Source: Ruminococcus sp. UBA4240
GTDB taxonomy: Bacteria > Bacillota > Clostridia > Oscillospirales > Ruminococcaceae
DNA length: 42,819 nucleotides
NCBI GenBank assembly: GCA_002395525.1
Contig: DGXE01000001.1
Coordinates: 1-42,819, forward strand
Reading direction: 5' to 3'
Of the stretch, positions 33,975 through 42,460 are shown one piece after another. The translations under genes were made by a program, and so were the position numbers. The number at the start of each line of letters is the position of its first letter. Within the stretch, counting starts at the first letter, position 1. The notes under the pieces are model-generated. The model ran no database searches, was not told the DNA's origin, and saw only the letters and a list, made by a program, of their open reading frames with translations.

Positions 33975-33996
33975 GAGGGAGCCCCTCGGCTCCCCC
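33975..33996 (-). terminator. Terminator of the aldo/keto reductase gene
   Basis: AGAGGGAGCC (from 33974) pairs with GGCTCCCCCT, and on the minus strand the stem is followed by TTTTT. The gene stops at 34019. Confidence 0.75.
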
Positions 33997-34018
33997 TGTA
34001 CGGCTCTCATGTGCCGTG

Positions 34019-35137
34019 TTATTTCTCAAATATCTCCACAGCCTCCTTCAGCAGCTCGATTATGTCAAGGTGCTGGGGACAGACTGATTCACACTGTCCG
34101 CAGGCTACACAATCGCCGGCTCTGCCGTGACCCTCCGTGGCAAAGCGGTAGTGGTTGCGGGGTCTCCATGCCTTGGGATCAAGGCGCATGGCATTGACAG
34201 CCTTGAATATCTCCGGGATGTCTATCTCCATGGGGCAGCCGTCGGTGCAGTAGCGGCAGGCAGTGCAGCCTATCAGGGGCGTGCCTCTCATCAAGCCCTG
34301 TACCCGTGTAACAGCCGCCTGCTCCTGCTGGGAAAGGGGCTCAAAGCTCCCGAAGGTTTTAAGGTTATCAGCCACCTGTTCCTCGTTGGACATACCCGAC
34401 AGTATGGTCATTACCCCCGGCAGGGAGGCAACAAAGCGCAGCGCCCATGATGCGGCAGAGCGCCCGGGGGTGCATTCCTCGAATACAGCGGTCTTGTCCG
34501 GAGTGAGGTTTGCAAGGGTGCCCCCCTTTACAGGCTCCATTATTATCATGGGGATATTTCTTTCATGCAGGATGTTATACAGCCTCCCGGACTGTATCAC
34601 AGGGTCATCCCAGTCAAGGTAGTTGAGCTGTATCTGTACAAACTCCACCTCAGGGTGCATATCAAGCACCTTTTCCAGCAGCTCAGGAGTACCGTGGAAG
34701 GAAAAGCCGAAGTGCTTTATCAGCCCCTGCCTTTTCTTCTCCATGCACCAGTTGAAGCAGTCGTACTTTTCATAGGTGGGATAGTTGCCCCCGTCCTCCA
34801 GTGAGTGGAGGAGGTAGAAGTCAAAGTACCCCGCACCTGTCCGCTCAAGCTGGGTATTGAACACCTTTTCCCTGTCCTCCGGGCAGTGCAGCTCCCATGC
34901 GGGGAGCTTTGTAGCCACCATGAAGCTCTCCCTGGGATGTCGCTTTACAAGGCACTCCTTCACAGCCACCTCCGATACGCCCCCGTGGTATACATAGGCG
35001 GTGTCGAAGTAGTTGAGCCCGGCGGCAAGATAGCTGTCCACCATGCCGCTGACACGCTCAAAGTCCACCATGCCGTCCTTTTCCGGCAGACGCATAAGTC
35101 CGAAGCCCAGCTTTGACATTTCCTGCAGGTTTATCAT
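34019..35137 (-). CDS. Aldo/keto reductase with C-terminal ferredoxin domain
   Basis: The 372-residue protein has the AKR barrel: KLGFGLMRLPEKDG, FDTAYVYHGGVSEVAV (Asp and Tyr of the catalytic set) and MVATKLPAWELHCPEDREK. The C-terminus carries two [4Fe-4S] motifs, CTACRYCTDGCP and CVACGQCESVCP. Such clostridial enzymes (AKR plus 4Fe-4S) reduce substrates with electrons from ferredoxin or NAD(P)H, but the substrate is not known. It has its own promoter and lies divergent from the two small membrane genes. Confidence 0.92.
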   Translation of the reverse strand: MINLQEMSKLGFGLMRLPEKDGMVDFERVSGMVDSYLAAGLNYFDTAYVYHGGVSEVAVKECLVKRHPRESFMVATKLPAWELHCPEDREKVFNTQLERTGAGYFDFYLLHSLEDGGNYPTYEKYDCFNWCMEKKRQGLIKHFGFSFHGTPELLEKVLDMHPEVEFVQIQLNYLDWDDPVIQSGRLYNILHERNIPMIIMEPVKGGTLANLTPDKTAVFEECTPGRSAASWALRFVASLPGVMTILSGMSNEEQVADNLKTFGSFEPLSQQEQAAVTRVQGLMRGTPLIGCTACRYCTDGCPMEIDIPEIFKAVNAMRLDPKAWRPRNHYRFATEGHGRAGDCVACGQCESVCPQHLDIIELLKEAVEIFEK

Positions 35138-35185
35138 AGGATCACCTCTTTAATGATGCACAAGCCTGTGATTAAGTATACGACG

Positions 35186-35214
35186 ATTTTAACATATATT
35201 TTCATAAAAAGCAA
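35186..35214 (-). promoter_or_regulatory. Promoter of the aldo/keto reductase gene
   Basis: On the minus strand, TTGCTT (35209-35214) and TAAAAT (35186-35191) are separated by 17 bp. An AGAGGTG ribosome site precedes the start at 35137. Confidence 0.7.
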
Positions 35215-35244
35215 GTAAATTTGGGCTATTTTTCAAAAAATATC

Positions 35245-35273
35245 TTGACACGGGTTTTATTATGTGATAGAAT
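35245..35273 (+). promoter_or_regulatory. Promoter of the small membrane protein pair
   Basis: TTGACA (35245-35250) and TAGAAT (35268-35273) are separated by 17 bp. The leader ends in AAGGAGG before ATG 35322. Confidence 0.8.
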
Positions 35274-35321
35274 ATGTAAAACACACGACACTACATTCCG
35301 TCCCATAGCAAGGAGGTTCAT

Positions 35322-35690
35322 ATGGCTTGCTTTATCGTACCCGCAGGAGAGGCGATCATCACCACTGCTGTGCAGAAAATACTTGAAAAGCACCAGACAG
35401 AGGGATCTGCCGCCGCTGACATCGCACAGAAGCTGAAACCCCTCAACAGTATGCTCTGGGGTGGTTCCGCCCTGCTCATGTTCGAGCATATATGGCACGG
35501 GGAGGTAGCACCCTGGTTCCCCTTCCTCACGGCTATGAACAACCCGGACAGCACAGCCGCTATGCTCCATGAGATGGGCACTGTGGGGGTCGCCATGGCA
35601 ATCGTGGTCACAGCTACATGGCTTGCAGGCACTGTCATTGCATCCGCTGTGCGCTCCCGTGAGGCAAAGGCGGGGGGTGAAGGCTCATGA
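35322..35690 (+). CDS. Small membrane protein, unrecognised
   Basis: The 122-residue protein has two hydrophobic helices, about 45-60 and 90-108, and a cytoplasmic alanine/glycine-rich tail. Membrane-adjacent residues LLMFEHIWHGEVAP and AMLHEMGTVGVAM hold His and Glu pairs that could bind a metal or heme. Its family is not recognised by me. Its stop overlaps the start of the next gene (ATGA), so the pair should work together. Confidence 0.75.
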   Translation: MACFIVPAGEAIITTAVQKILEKHQTEGSAAADIAQKLKPLNSMLWGGSALLMFEHIWHGEVAPWFPFLTAMNNPDSTAAMLHEMGTVGVAMAIVVTATWLAGTVIASAVRSREAKAGGEGS

Positions 35691-36013
35691 CTCTGCTCAT
35701 AACCGTCATTGCCGCTGTAGCAGCCACTGTGGTATGGTACTTAAACTCTGACAAGGGCTATCAGCTGGACAAGCTGTGCCTTATGTACTGGGGCGCATCC
35801 CTCATGTGGCTTTGTGATGCTGTGGCAGAATACATTGAACTGGGTTCGGAGTATTTTTCACCTTCATCAGAGGATATGTTAAATGATGCCTTTCTCGGCA
35901 TATGCGCAGTCACTCTGGGCATGGTGATATGGCTTATCATACTCATCATCAAGGATCCGAAGAGGGTCTTTGCAAGGACAAAGACCTCACCCGCACTCAC
36001 CGAGGAAAAGTAA
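35687..36013 (+). CDS. Second small membrane protein of the pair, unrecognised
   Basis: The 108-residue protein has an N-terminal helix (1-18), a WGASLMWLCDAVAEYIELG helix with acidic residues and a C-terminal helix (ICAVTLGMVIWLIILIIKDP). It is translationally coupled to the preceding gene by a four-base overlap, and a terminator follows. The function is unknown. The fixed pair arrangement suggests a two-subunit membrane complex, which is inference. Confidence 0.75.
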   Translation: MTLLITVIAAVAATVVWYLNSDKGYQLDKLCLMYWGASLMWLCDAVAEYIELGSEYFSPSSEDMLNDAFLGICAVTLGMVIWLIILIIKDPKRVFARTKTSPALTEEK

Positions 36014-36022
36014 CCCTGACCG

Positions 36023-36046
36023 GCCCCGCATCTGCGGGGCTTTTTT
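36023..36046 (+). terminator. Terminator between the membrane pair and larB
   Basis: GCCCCGCA pairs with TGCGGGGC and is followed by TTTTTT. It ends only 6 nt before the larB start codon. Confidence 0.88.
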
Positions 36047-36052
36047 AAAAAG

Positions 36053-36808
36053 ATGGATAACGAGATAAGAAGAATACTGACACAGGTGGAGGAAGGAGCC
36101 ATGACCGTGGATGAAGCCCTCCTGCACCTTAAATACAAGCCCTTTGAGGATCTGGGCTACGCTAAGGTGGACACACACCGCCGCATCAGGCAGGGCGCTC
36201 CCGAGGTCATATACGGTGCCGGGAAGACACCGGAGCAGATAGAGGGCATAGTCTCCTCCATGCGGCAGAACGGCACAAAGCACATACTCATCACAAGGCT
36301 CTCCCCGGAAGGGGCAGAGGCACTCTCCGGCATGGAGGGCTTTGAATACTTTGAGGATGCAAAGGCGGCTGTTGTGGGAGGCTTCCCGGAGCCTGACGGT
36401 ATGGGGGATATCCTTGTCGTCACAGGGGGCACCAGTGACATACCTGTTGCAAAGGAAGCCGCCATTACTGCAAGAGTTCACGGCAGCAATGTGGTGACCC
36501 TCTATGATGTGGGGGTCTCAGGGCTGCACCGCCTGCTCTCCAATATGGAGCTTATCATGTCCGCCTCGGTCATAGTGGCAGTGGCAGGCATGGAGGGCGC
36601 TCTTGCAAGCGTTGTGGGGGGGCTGGCTGACTGCCCTGTTGTGGCAGTGCCCACAAGCGTGGGGTACGGTGCCTCCTTCGGGGGTGTCAGCGCACTGCTT
36701 TCAATGCTCAATTCCTGCGCCAGCGGAGTTGCTGTCATGAACATAGACAACGGCTTCGGGGCTGGCTACTACGCAAACATGATAAATCACATGGGGGTAA
36801 GAAAATGA
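36053..36808 (+). CDS. larB: Nickel-pincer cofactor biosynthesis protein LarB
   Basis: The 251-residue protein has an N-terminal segment HRRIRQGAPEVIYGAGKTPE and a PurE-like core with VTGGTSDIPVAKEAA, VAGMEGALASVVGGL and PTSVGYGASFGGVSAL. LarB carboxylates and hydrolyses nicotinate adenine dinucleotide, the first step of the nickel-pincer nucleotide pathway. ATG 36053 gives the full family N-terminus but has only a poor AAAAAG before it and lies against a terminator. ATG 36101 has a better GGAGGAAGGAG site but would lose part of the conserved N-terminus. Confidence 0.93.
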   Translation: MDNEIRRILTQVEEGAMTVDEALLHLKYKPFEDLGYAKVDTHRRIRQGAPEVIYGAGKTPEQIEGIVSSMRQNGTKHILITRLSPEGAEALSGMEGFEYFEDAKAAVVGGFPEPDGMGDILVVTGGTSDIPVAKEAAITARVHGSNVVTLYDVGVSGLHRLLSNMELIMSASVIVAVAGMEGALASVVGGLADCPVVAVPTSVGYGASFGGVSALLSMLNSCASGVAVMNIDNGFGAGYYANMINHMGVRK

Positions 36809-38070
36809 AAACACTGTATCTTGACTGTCAGATGGGTGCTGCGGGTGATATGCTCACAGCGGCGCTTGTACAGCTCCTGCCCGATCCCGACGGGTTTGTA
36901 AAGAGGCTGAACACCCTTTTCGATGATGTTCACTTTGAGCTTTCACCCTCCGAGAAGTGCGGCATAACAGGCAGGCATATGTCCGTAAAGGTTCACGGCA
37001 TGGAGGAGCATGAGCATCATCATGAGCACGAGCACGAGCATGAACACAAACACCACCACGAGCACGAGCATGAACACGAACACCACCACGAGCACGAGCA
37101 TGAACACGAACACCAACACGAACATCACCACACAACCGTTGCCGACATCGGGGGCATAGTGGCAAAACTTGACATACCTGAAAAGGTGAAGGCGGACATA
37201 AACGCAGTCTACAGCCTTATTGCACAGGCGGAGAGCGCTGTTCACGGAAAGCCTGTGGATCAGATACACTTCCACGAGGTAGGCACTCTTGATGCCCTGG
37301 CAGATGTGACCGCTGTGTGCCTTGCGGTAAATGAGCTGTCCCCGTATGCCATATACGCCTCCCCTGTCCATGTAGGCTGCGGCAGTGTTCACTGCGCCCA
37401 CGGCATACTCCCCGTCCCTGCTCCTGCAACGGAGCATATACTGAGGGGGGTGCCTGTCTACGGCGGCACAATACAGGGGGAGCTCTGCACTCCCACAGGA
37501 GCGGCTCTGTTAAAGCATTTTGTTGACAAATTCGGTGAGATGCCTGTGATGAGCATATCCGCTGCGGGCTACGGCATGGGCACAAAGGACTTTGAACAGG
37601 CAAACTGCCTTCGTGCCCTGCTGGGTGAGACACAGAGCAGGGAGCAGACCGCAGTGCTGTTGTCCTGCAACGTGGATGACATGACCCCGGAGGATCTGTC
37701 CTATGCGGCTAAGATGCTCTTTGCCGCCGGCGCCGCAGATGTCTGCACACAGCCAGTATTCATGAAAAAGGGCAGGCAGGGCACTCTCATCAGCGTTCTT
37801 TGCTTTGAGGAAAACAAGGACAGCATACTGCGGGTGATATTCACTCACACCTCCACCATAGGGGTAAGGGAGGAAACTGTAAAGCGCCACGTCCTTGACA
37901 GGCGCATAGAGGCCGTGGATACCCCCTTTGGCACTGTAAGGCGCAAGGTATCCACAGGATACGGTGTTACAAAGATAAAGTACGAGCACGCCGATCTGGA
38001 GAAGATAGCTGCCGGGAAGGATCTTGCCATTGAGGAGATACGGCGGCAGCTTTACAGGGATGAGAAATGA
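36805..38070 (+). CDS. larC: Nickel-pincer cofactor nickel insertase LarC, single frame, His-rich
   Basis: The 421-residue protein begins with LYLDCQMGAAGDMLTAALV, the LarC signature, and includes QIHFHEVGTLDALADV, then PTGAALLKHF and CNVDDMTPEDLSYA. LarC inserts nickel into the pyridinium bis-thiocarboxylate made by LarB and LarE. In Lactobacillus plantarum it is split into LarC1 and LarC2 by frameshifting, but here both parts lie in one open frame. Residues 69-109 hold 25 histidines among 41 residues, a metal-store insert. It overlaps larB by four bases and larE by four bases. Confidence 0.95.
   Translation: MKTLYLDCQMGAAGDMLTAALVQLLPDPDGFVKRLNTLFDDVHFELSPSEKCGITGRHMSVKVHGMEEHEHHHEHEHEHEHKHHHEHEHEHEHHHEHEHEHEHQHEHHHTTVADIGGIVAKLDIPEKVKADINAVYSLIAQAESAVHGKPVDQIHFHEVGTLDALADVTAVCLAVNELSPYAIYASPVHVGCGSVHCAHGILPVPAPATEHILRGVPVYGGTIQGELCTPTGAALLKHFVDKFGEMPVMSISAAGYGMGTKDFEQANCLRALLGETQSREQTAVLLSCNVDDMTPEDLSYAAKMLFAAGAADVCTQPVFMKKGRQGTLISVLCFEENKDSILRVIFTHTSTIGVREETVKRHVLDRRIEAVDTPFGTVRRKVSTGYGVTKIKYEHADLEKIAAGKDLAIEEIRRQLYRDEK
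37030..37119 (+). repeat. Three 30-bp tandem repeats in larC coding for His/Glu runs
   Basis: The unit GAGCACGAGCATGAACACGA plus AACACCACCAC, 30 bp long, occurs three times in a row with few changes. Each unit codes for ten residues alternating His and Glu. The length keeps the frame, so copy number could vary without breaking larC. Confidence 0.85.
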
Positions 38071-38891
38071 TGCTGTCGGAAAAGGAAGAAAGGCTGCACA
38101 CACTGTTCAGAGCCTGGGAGAAAGCTGTGGTCGCATTTTCGGCGGGAGTGGATTCAACATATCTGCTCTATGCCGCCCATGAGGTATTGGGGGACAATGT
38201 GACCGCTGTAACGGCGGTATCCCCCTTCATGCCCCGTGAGGAAACGGAAGAGGCACAGGAGTTCTGCAAAGCACTGGGGATACGTCATATTACATTTGAA
38301 TTTGACCCTCTTGCCAGTGAGGACATAGCCGCAAACCCCAAAGACCGCTGCTACATCTGCAAAAGAGCCATATTCACAGAGATAATATCCCTTGTGGAAG
38401 ATATGGGGGCAAAGATAGTCCTTGACGGCTCCAACGCCGATGATGACCCTGCACTCCGCCCGGGGATGAAAGCACTTGCGGAGCTTGGTGTAAGAAGCCC
38501 CCTGCGTGAGGCAGGGCTTACAAAGGCTGATATCAGGGAGCTTTCGAGGCAGGCGGGGCTTGATACCTGGGACAAGCCCGCCCTTGCCTGCCTTGCCACA
38601 AGGATAGCCACCGGGGAGGAGCTTACCCTTCGGAAGCTGGAAATGACCGCAGGGGCTGAAAGGTATATCCGCGCCCTTGGCTTTACACAGCTGCGGGTGA
38701 GGATGAGGGACGGTGCGGCAAGGATAGAGGTGCCTCCTGCTGACATACCGAGGATAGCCGCCACGGAAACCGCCCGCCGCATCAATGACACACTCAGGGC
38801 AATGGGCTATACAAGCGTTTCCCTTGACCTTGCGGGGTACGGCTCACCGAATACAGGACAGAAAGCGGGTCAGCTCCACGGAGCGCAGTAA
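38067..38891 (+). CDS. larE: ATP-dependent sacrificial sulfur transferase LarE
   Basis: The 274-residue protein has the PP-loop FSAGVDSTYLLYAA for ATP use, RCYICKRAIF and the segment KPALACLATRIATG. The single Cys in that last segment corresponds to the sulfur-donor Cys of the one-cysteine LarE type rather than the cluster type, by comparison with L. plantarum. It adds sulfur to the pyridinium ring. It is coupled to larC by an ATGA overlap. Confidence 0.93.
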   Translation: MMLSEKEERLHTLFRAWEKAVVAFSAGVDSTYLLYAAHEVLGDNVTAVTAVSPFMPREETEEAQEFCKALGIRHITFEFDPLASEDIAANPKDRCYICKRAIFTEIISLVEDMGAKIVLDGSNADDDPALRPGMKALAELGVRSPLREAGLTKADIRELSRQAGLDTWDKPALACLATRIATGEELTLRKLEMTAGAERYIRALGFTQLRVRMRDGAARIEVPPADIPRIAATETARRINDTLRAMGYTSVSLDLAGYGSPNTGQKAGQLHGAQ

Positions 38892-38913
38892 ACACACACA
38901 TGGGGGGGTACAT

Positions 38914-39885
38914 ATGAACTGGGGAATAATCGGAACAGGCAGGATCGCAAACACATTCGCACAGGCACTTGTAAAGTGTACAGGCTCAAAGGCATATGCC
39001 GTGGCTTCAAGGACAGCGGAAAAGGCGGCGGCGTTTGCGTCTGAATACGGCTTTGAACGCTCCTACGGCAGCTACAAGGAGCTTGCAGAGGATGAGAAGG
39101 TGGATATCGTATACATAGCGACACCCATGTCATCCCATTACAAGGATGCAAGGCTGTGTCTGGAGCAGGGCAAAAAGGTGCTGTGCGAAAAGTCCGTGGG
39201 GATAAACCTTGAACAGACAAGGGAGCTTTGTGACCTTGCCAAGTCAAAGGGGTTTTTCTTTATGGAGGCCATGTGGATGAAGTGCAGACCCTCCTATCTC
39301 AAAGCCATGGAGTGGATAAAAAACGGCTGTATCGGAAGGGTGGAGTACATCAAGGCTGATTTCTGCAACTTTGTGCCCTATGATGAGAATGACAGGCTGT
39401 TCCGTGCGGACTGCGGAGGGGGCGCACTGCTTGACCTTGCTGTATATCCCCTCACTATGGCGGCGGATGTGCTGGGCACGCCGAAGGAGATCATCTCCCA
39501 TGCCCATATGCGCCACGGTGTGGATATGAGCAACACCATCACCCTGCTGTACGACAATGCCTGTGCAGCCATAAACTCAGGATTTGAGATACAAAACTGC
39601 AACAACGCCATGATCATGGGAGAAAAGGGATATATAGCCTTCGGTGACTGGTTCTTCTGCTCCGATGAGGTGACCCTCTTCGACGAAAACGGAAAGGAGC
39701 TTGAAAAATGCCTTATCCCCCATGAGATCAACGGCTATGAATACGAGATCCGGGAGTGTGAGAGGTGCGCCGCAGAGGGTCTTTCTGAAAGCCCCCTTAT
39801 CCCCCACAGCAGCACTCTTAACGTAATGCAGATAATGGACGAATGCCGCAGGCAGTGGGGCATGACCTTCCCGGAGGAGGGATGA
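38914..39885 (+). CDS. Gfo/Idh/MocA family oxidoreductase
   Basis: The 323-residue protein has the NAD(P) motif WGIIGTGRIANTF, the catalytic-type CEKSVGINLEQTREL and a FFMEAMWMKCRPSY region. It belongs to the dimeric dihydrodiol or glucose-fructose oxidoreductase-like branch and probably acts on a sugar or a cyclitol. The frame is open from 38785, but ATG 38914 follows GGGGGGTAC and starts at the conserved Rossmann fold. It lies 22 nt after larE and may be co-transcribed with it. Confidence 0.9.
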   Translation: MNWGIIGTGRIANTFAQALVKCTGSKAYAVASRTAEKAAAFASEYGFERSYGSYKELAEDEKVDIVYIATPMSSHYKDARLCLEQGKKVLCEKSVGINLEQTRELCDLAKSKGFFFMEAMWMKCRPSYLKAMEWIKNGCIGRVEYIKADFCNFVPYDENDRLFRADCGGGALLDLAVYPLTMAADVLGTPKEIISHAHMRHGVDMSNTITLLYDNACAAINSGFEIQNCNNAMIMGEKGYIAFGDWFFCSDEVTLFDENGKELEKCLIPHEINGYEYEIRECERCAAEGLSESPLIPHSSTLNVMQIMDECRRQWGMTFPEEG

Positions 39886-40259
39886 GGACTGTCTCTTTTG
39901 CAGGCCTTTCCATGAAAAGCGGCGATCAACTCGCATTCTGCCTAATGTACCCTCCCACAGCTCCGACAGGAGCAATGGTCGGTCGTCAAGAGCAGGGCTG
40001 AGAGTTCCTCCTTTAAGGGCAAATAGGAGGTTCCAACCGCTCTGCGCCCCTGCTGCACCGGTCAGATTGCTTCCACGGAGCAAACCTTGCGTAAAGATAC
40101 CCTCCTGCCCCCCTTTTCTGATGGCTGTGCAGGAGGTCTGTCACGGCTTTCGCAACATTACGTGTCCCTCCAGCACTTAACGGGTATGTGCATTTTCACC
40201 ATAATCAGAGATTCTAAGCGGCAGAATACAGAGCATATTCACAATTCTGCATTTTCCCC
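39886..40259. other. Intergenic region, no gene recognised
   Basis: No convincing gene is seen on either strand. There are imperfect inverted repeats of CCTCCT and AGGAGG type (about 40010-40034 and 40101-40137). These may be remnants of a dispersed repeat or structured RNA. A leftward frame over 39577-40083 overlaps the end of the oxidoreductase and has no ribosome site I trust. Confidence 0.4.
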
Positions 40260-40288
40260 TTGACAAACACACCTGTTTGTGCTACAAT
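40260..40288 (+). promoter_or_regulatory. Promoter of the tRNA cluster
   Basis: TTGACA (40260-40265) and TACAAT (40283-40288) are separated by 17 bp, 11 nt before the first tRNA. Confidence 0.85.
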
Positions 40289-40298
40289 GTTTAAGTCA

Positions 40299-40375
<77 letters not shown>

Positions 40376-40426
40376 AATAGAGGCGTTCAGGGGGCTTTTC
40401 CCTTGAACACCTTATTTATTGAATGT

Positions 40427-40503
40427 GGCGGCATAGCTCAGCTGGCTAGAGCACTTGGTTCATACCCAGGGGGTCGGCGGTTCAAGTCCACCTGCCGCTA
40501 CCA
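40427..40503 (+). tRNA. tRNA-Met (elongator), anticodon CAT
   Basis: The 77-nt cloverleaf has acceptor GGCGGCA/TGCCGCT, anticodon loop TTCATAC and an encoded CCA. The sequence fits elongator Met rather than lysidine-modified tRNA-Ile2, which usually starts GGACC or similar. Confidence 0.9.
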
Positions 40504-40507
40504 TATT

Positions 40508-40582
40508 GGCCCGTTGGTCAAGAGGTTAAGACGACGCCCTTTCACGGCGTAATCATGGGTTCAATTCCCGTACGGGTCACCA
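40508..40582 (+). tRNA. tRNA-Glu, anticodon TTC
   Basis: The 75-nt cloverleaf has acceptor GGCCCGT/ACGGGTC, anticodon loop CTTTCAC with anticodon TTC and an encoded CCA. It lies 4 nt after the tRNA-Met gene. Confidence 0.93.
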
Positions 40583-40591
40583 TTTGGCAAT

Positions 40592-40627
40592 CCCACAGAT
40601 GGCTTAAAGCAGCCGTTTGTGGGTTTT
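40592..40627 (+). terminator. Terminator of the tRNA cluster
   Basis: CCCACA with ATGGCT pairs with AGCC and TTTGTGGG, followed by TTTTATTTTT. Confidence 0.8.
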
Positions 40628-41363
40628 ATTTTTCAACCACTTGTCATACTATTCTTCTTCCCAAAAACAGACAAAGAGTCTCATGTAAGGTTCAGTCTAT
40701 GCGTTTTGAGCTGCCTCGACCCAAAATCAATATTAACACACAAAGCTGCTATTTACAGAGATCAGCTATGCTTTGAGCGAAAGTAATCATCACCCCTATT
40801 ATCATGATCAGCCACTTGGACTGTGGTCTATTGTGTGCATAACCGCTGGGAATACTCTCCCTGCGGCTGTTTTTTACTCACCTCAACAGATTTATGCTTC
40901 TTCCCTATCGTCTGTTTTGCCAACAGCAGCCATTGATCCCTTTCCATGCAATGCTACTTGATCTGTACTATGTCATGCTATCTGAAAATCCAATAAACTA
41001 TGGATCTGATGATTGCAAAATCTCTGGTTTTATGTTATTAAAAAGTCGCTATGTCGCCACTCTGCATATCCCAGAGAAAAGCAAGCAGAATCGCATAATA
41101 CAGTGCGTCACAGCAAATTTGCCAAGCGTAATCCGGTGCCATTTTTTGTAACCCAGTTGACCATTCGTTGTCCAAATCAAAATAAGACAGATGGATATAT
41201 CGTAAAAATCACGCTGACAAAAAGGCAGCACACAAAAAGGATTTTTTCAACTCCAATGCCTTTATGGTAGACAATAAAAACTGGTAAGCAGATGCTTCTT
41301 ATTGAGGCACCTGCTTGTTTTCTTTTTAAGTAAGTTGTATGAATGCATTTTTAATGTGAAAAC
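40628..41363. other. AT-rich non-coding stretch between tRNAs and jetD
   Basis: No supported gene is seen in about 735 bases. Two terminator-like hairpins occur on the plus strand: CCGCTGGG with CCCTGCGG and a T-run (about 40848-40876), and AAGCAG with CTGCTT and T-rich sequence (41286-41326). The composition is more AT-rich than the housekeeping part and may be decayed mobile DNA. Confidence 0.4.
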
Positions 41364-41392
41364 TTGCTTTTTCAACCAAATTATGCTACAAT
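41364..41392 (+). promoter_or_regulatory. Promoter of the Wadjet operon
   Basis: TTGCTT (41364-41369) and TACAAT (41387-41392) are separated by 17 bp. An AGAGGTGG ribosome site precedes ATG 41434. Confidence 0.7.
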
Positions 41393-41433
41393 ATATACAT
41401 ACTATTCTATATTTAGATTAGAGGTGGCAAAGT

Positions 41434-42456
41434 ATGAGTAAATCCAGTAATACACTATATAAAGCATTGCAGGATTTTCCTCGTAAGCGGATCACATTAG
41501 AGGAACTCAGCAGATTTTGCACAGAGTCTGAACACCTCTATGAACAGATCAAAGAGCTAACCAATAATGGTATATTAGTGCCTATCAAGAGCAGTGGAAC
41601 AAACGGAAATCAGAAGAATCCGTTGTTTATGCGATACACTATCTGCATTGGGAACACGATGCAGGTATCACCTGATGAGATATATGCACTTCATCCGAGA
41701 CTTTCAGCAAATGGATATCTGCTTCGTAATCGAATGCAATTTAACAATAACAGGGCGTTTTTGCGCCGCTTGAGTGAATGGCTTACCGATCAAAAGGGCA
41801 ATGATATGATGTCGAGGCGTGAGCGCTCTTTTGCCATCTTCGGGGAAGAGAAGGAATTGGATCATCATTTAAGACTATTGGAAGCTATCGGAATCACAGG
41901 AGACACGCTTCGATATTATGAAACGCCCGAACAGTGTTTTTCGGATTATATCCCCGTCCGAAAGTCAACTATGACCTTACTCATTTGTGAAAACAAGGAT
42001 ATCTGGTTCAATATTCGTCGCCTTATGTATGAATCCCAAGCTAACACATTATTTGATACTCAAATTGATGGTGTGATTTTCGGGCAGGGCAATGACATCA
42101 CGGGTAAGGATAAATTCCGTTCCTATGCTGCATATCTTGGGGCTGACACGATTCGTTTTCTGTACTGCGGTGATATCGACAGAGCCGGCTTTGATATCTT
42201 TCTGCGGCTTTGCAAAGCAGCAGAGGAACTTCATATCGAATTGTTCTTTCCGGCATATAAAAAAATGCTGGAACTGAGCAGTAACATTCAGCTTCCCGAC
42301 AGTGACGACGGAAGATGTATCATGCCAGAAATGTCCGGAATACTTCCACATTTCACAACTGATGAACAGGAACAGATCACTCATATACTGCAAAATAATA
42401 AGCGCCTGCCACAGGAGATTCTTTCGTATCCCGTACTGGCGGACAACATGAGGTAA
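41434..42456 (+). CDS. jetD: Wadjet defence protein JetD (Toprim nuclease subunit)
   Basis: The 340-residue protein has a winged-helix-like N-terminus, a linker region and a C-terminal Toprim-like domain with ICENKDIWFNI (E186) and LYCGDIDRAGFDIF (D247 and D249). This E...DxD set binds metal in JetD, the topoisomerase-VI-like nuclease that cuts small circular DNA once the JetABC SMC motor has sensed its size. The gene is AT-rich compared with its neighbours and follows a tRNA cluster. The next gene begins 4 nt after its stop. The order with jetD first fits some Wadjet subtypes, but the exact subtype cannot be told here. Confidence 0.82.
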   Translation: MSKSSNTLYKALQDFPRKRITLEELSRFCTESEHLYEQIKELTNNGILVPIKSSGTNGNQKNPLFMRYTICIGNTMQVSPDEIYALHPRLSANGYLLRNRMQFNNNRAFLRRLSEWLTDQKGNDMMSRRERSFAIFGEEKELDHHLRLLEAIGITGDTLRYYETPEQCFSDYIPVRKSTMTLLICENKDIWFNIRRLMYESQANTLFDTQIDGVIFGQGNDITGKDKFRSYAAYLGADTIRFLYCGDIDRAGFDIFLRLCKAAEELHIELFFPAYKKMLELSSNIQLPDSDDGRCIMPEMSGILPHFTTDEQEQITHILQNNKRLPQEILSYPVLADNMR

Positions 42457-42460
42457 GAAC

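Noticed and set aside
37030..37119. Regular 30-bp repeats that could suggest a small CRISPR-like array
   Set aside because: The repeats have no spacers, keep the larC reading frame and code for a His/Glu run.
39577..40083. Leftward frame over the end of the oxidoreductase and the following gap
   Set aside because: Most of it is antisense to a clear gene and I see no ribosome site; the outside part could be repeat-derived.
40427..40503. Possibility that the second CAT tRNA is tRNA-Ile2
   Set aside because: Acceptor and anticodon stem sequences fit elongator Met better; the Ile2 type generally differs in the acceptor stem.
40555..40776. Rightward frame of 73 codons starting in the tRNA-Glu gene
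   Set aside because: It overlaps the tRNA and its terminator and has no ribosome site.
40894..41270. Two short rightward frames in the AT-rich gap
   Set aside because: They overlap each other, lack ribosome sites and show no domain; probably chance frames.
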